Assembly (NCBI GenBank): GCA_002286855.1 | Contig: NRSV01000001.1 | Span: 1,216,276 to 1,280,275, forward strand | Direction: 5' to 3' | Source of the DNA: Bipolaris cookei | Taxonomy: Eukaryota; Ascomycota; Dothideomycetes; Pleosporales; Pleosporaceae | DNA: 64,000 bases | In this document: one piece after another, positions 62,784 through 64,000 of the stretch | Numbering within the stretch: the first letter of the stretch is position 1 | How the letters are laid out: each line of letters opens with the position of its first letter | Notes under the pieces: model-generated | What the model saw: only the letters and a program-made list of their open reading frames with translations | What the model was told of the DNA's origin: nothing | Database searches by the model: none | Position numbers and translations under genes: made by a program

Positions 62784-64000
62784 ATGTCGTCCTCGAGACC
62801 AAATGTCTCCCATAAACGAGCCGTGACAGTCGACCTTGCGCGACGAAGAAAGCGCCTTCGAAAAACCCGCTCACTGGACTTCGACGCCGCCGAAATTTTC
62901 CTAGTCAGCTCCGGGACCAGCTCCGTCTGCAACATGCCCTCCCCTATCCCGCTAGATCACACAGCACCCGACATGGATACGAGCCGTTCCTATCGCGTTG
63001 GATCTCCCGTGCCTATCTCTCCACCGTTTGATGTACTACCAGTACACGAAATACCGCAGTGGGATGGTTCCGAGTTCCGAGAGACGGTGTACAAAACACT
63101 GAAAGACGCAAATGTCTACGTATGCGGACAATGGATTGTCAAACAGTTCAGACCAGGAAATGACGTCAGGAACACACCAGAAACCCTGTCAATCGAATCT
63201 GACCTTTCTCTTGACGGTCAGTATGATTGTTGGAAAGCTGGATTCAAAAAGCTTCGACGCCTGCTCGACACGGCAGGGCTCGAACAGATGCTCATCGAGA
63301 TCATTGACAGGAGAGCCACCCTTGGGTTCTCTGCAGGCCCTATACTTGAATGTACGCCAAAGATGTTTACCAGCTGGCAGAGCTTTATATCCATATTGCT
63401 GGACGAGATTGAAGAAAGAGACTGGCTCTCTGTTGACACTGTTGCGCGCGAGCTTGGCATCAAGCATCCCTTTACAGTACCCACAGTCATCATCACGACA
63501 ACAGATGCTGACAACGACGCATGGAGATGGGAAACTATTCCAAGGCTACGCAGCTCCTTGCCACCAGGCATGGACATCGATGTCCTCTACGCTTCCGCAC
63601 TGTCATACACATCAGGGGAGAGCTCAGGCGAGAGCTCAGACGAGGAGCCAATTGCAGAAGAACCTAGTCGACCAACCATCTACAGCACCATAGCTGACTA
63701 CTCTAGCGTAGTGCAGATGGGTTCTAGTATTGGCTTGCACGAGCCTGCTAACTCTGCTACGGTTGGTGCAGTAATCAAACTCCGCGATAACGCTGGCAAC
63801 AACACTGTCTGCAGCTTGACCAACCACCATGTTGTGGCCAAGAAACGCGGCTTAATATTCGAAAACTGTCCCATCGGCCACGTCCTCAGTCCCGATCATC
63901 CCGTCTGCCACAACGGCCAAGTGGAAGTCGTGGCTCCGTCACACCCAGACCATGAACGCTTGTTCAATCTCACAACTATACACCGCAATGACCTCATCTG
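62784..64000 (+). CDS. Protein with trypsin-like peptidase domain, partial at window end
   Basis: One frame is open from ATG 62784 (MSSSRPNVSHKRAVTVDLAR) to the end of the window, 405 codons, without intron or stop. The first 90 residues are basic and Ser/Pro-rich. Residues about 90-280 form a fungus-type globular region (WIVKQF, CWKAGFKKLRRLLDTAG, MFTSWQSFISILLDEIEERD). An acidic Ser/Glu linker (SGESSGESSDEEP) precedes a chymotrypsin-fold start with NSATVGAVIKLRD and CSLTNHHVVAKK, in which the His of TNHHVV matches the catalytic histidine position of S1-type peptidases. The Asp and Ser should lie beyond or near the window end. It may be a free peptidase or the N-terminal part of a larger receptor-like protein; this cannot be decided here. 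Confidence 0.7.
   Translation, partial: MSSSRPNVSHKRAVTVDLARRRKRLRKTRSLDFDAAEIFLVSSGTSSVCNMPSPIPLDHTAPDMDTSRSYRVGSPVPISPPFDVLPVHEIPQWDGSEFRETVYKTLKDANVYVCGQWIVKQFRPGNDVRNTPETLSIESDLSLDGQYDCWKAGFKKLRRLLDTAGLEQMLIEIIDRRATLGFSAGPILECTPKMFTSWQSFISILLDEIEERDWLSVDTVARELGIKHPFTVPTVIITTTDADNDAWRWETIPRLRSSLPPGMDIDVLYASALSYTSGESSGESSDEEPIAEEPSRPTIYSTIADYSSVVQMGSSIGLHEPANSATVGAVIKLRDNAGNNTVCSLTNHHVVAKKRGLIFENCPIGHVLSPDHPVCHNGQVEVVAPSHPDHERLFNLTTIHRNDLI

Noticed and set aside
38000..64000. Giant mobile element (Starship) with a DUF3435 tyrosine recombinase captain
   Set aside because: NLR-type cargo is present, but no tyrosine recombinase motifs are found on either strand; the element ends cannot be seen either.
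1..64000. tRNA or rRNA genes
   Set aside because: I looked for A/B-box pairs and conserved rRNA cores and found none convincing; the B-box-like match at about 41355 has no properly spaced A box.

Overview
The window looks like nuclear DNA of a filamentous ascomycete, most likely a Dothideomycete of the Pleosporales type. The evidence is short introns (about 46-110 nt, most 46-65) with GT donors, CTAAC-like branch sites and AG acceptors; fungus-specific families (HET domain, NACHT-WD40 and NB-ARC-TPR NLRs, FSH hydrolase); and many Fot1/pogo-type DNA transposons whose broken reading frames carry mostly transition-type nonsense changes, as repeat-induced point mutation (RIP) produces. The genus assignment is inference.

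Layout. 1-12.8 kb is accessory and repeat-rich: a palindromic transposase remnant (2.6-3.7 kb), a heavily mutated HET/NB-ARC/TPR NLR pseudogene (4.5-6.4 kb), a nearly intact HET-domain gene (6.6-8.6 kb), gene fragments (9.8-10.3 kb) and two pogo remnants (10.5-12.8 kb). 12.9-28.8 kb is gene-dense and well kept: a HIRAN/SNF2/RING helicase, a small membrane protein, the protein prenyltransferase alpha subunit RAM2, an L-serine/threonine ammonia-lyase, a mitochondrial protein, a membrane protein, a zinc alcohol/formaldehyde dehydrogenase, a mitochondrial class III aminotransferase and a secreted fasciclin protein. 28.8-38 kb alternates a transposase remnant with an FSH serine hydrolase, a GH13 alpha-glucosidase and a multi-pass membrane protein.

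38.1-49.7 kb is a pile of pogo-class elements. Two have clear terminal inverted repeats (38165-40249, decayed; 47558-49637, with an intact 615-residue transposase). The others are internally deleted, and one carries a 177-bp insertion with an 8-bp target duplication. An extracellular intradiol dioxygenase gene, a 142-bp MITE and a non-LTR retrotransposon 3' end lie among them. The intact element abuts a NACHT-WD40 NLR that lacks everything upstream of Walker B; this NLR has nine WD40 units of exactly 126 bp. 53.5-64 kb holds an F-box/LRR-like gene, a 1,089-residue protein of unknown function with a possible 2OG-oxygenase-like region, and the start of a trypsin-like peptidase-domain gene that runs off the window.

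The main biological theme is self/non-self recognition (HET, two NLRs) next to active and dead Fot1/pogo elements, beside a conserved housekeeping block. The metabolic genes in the block are neighbours, but I see no evidence that they form one pathway.
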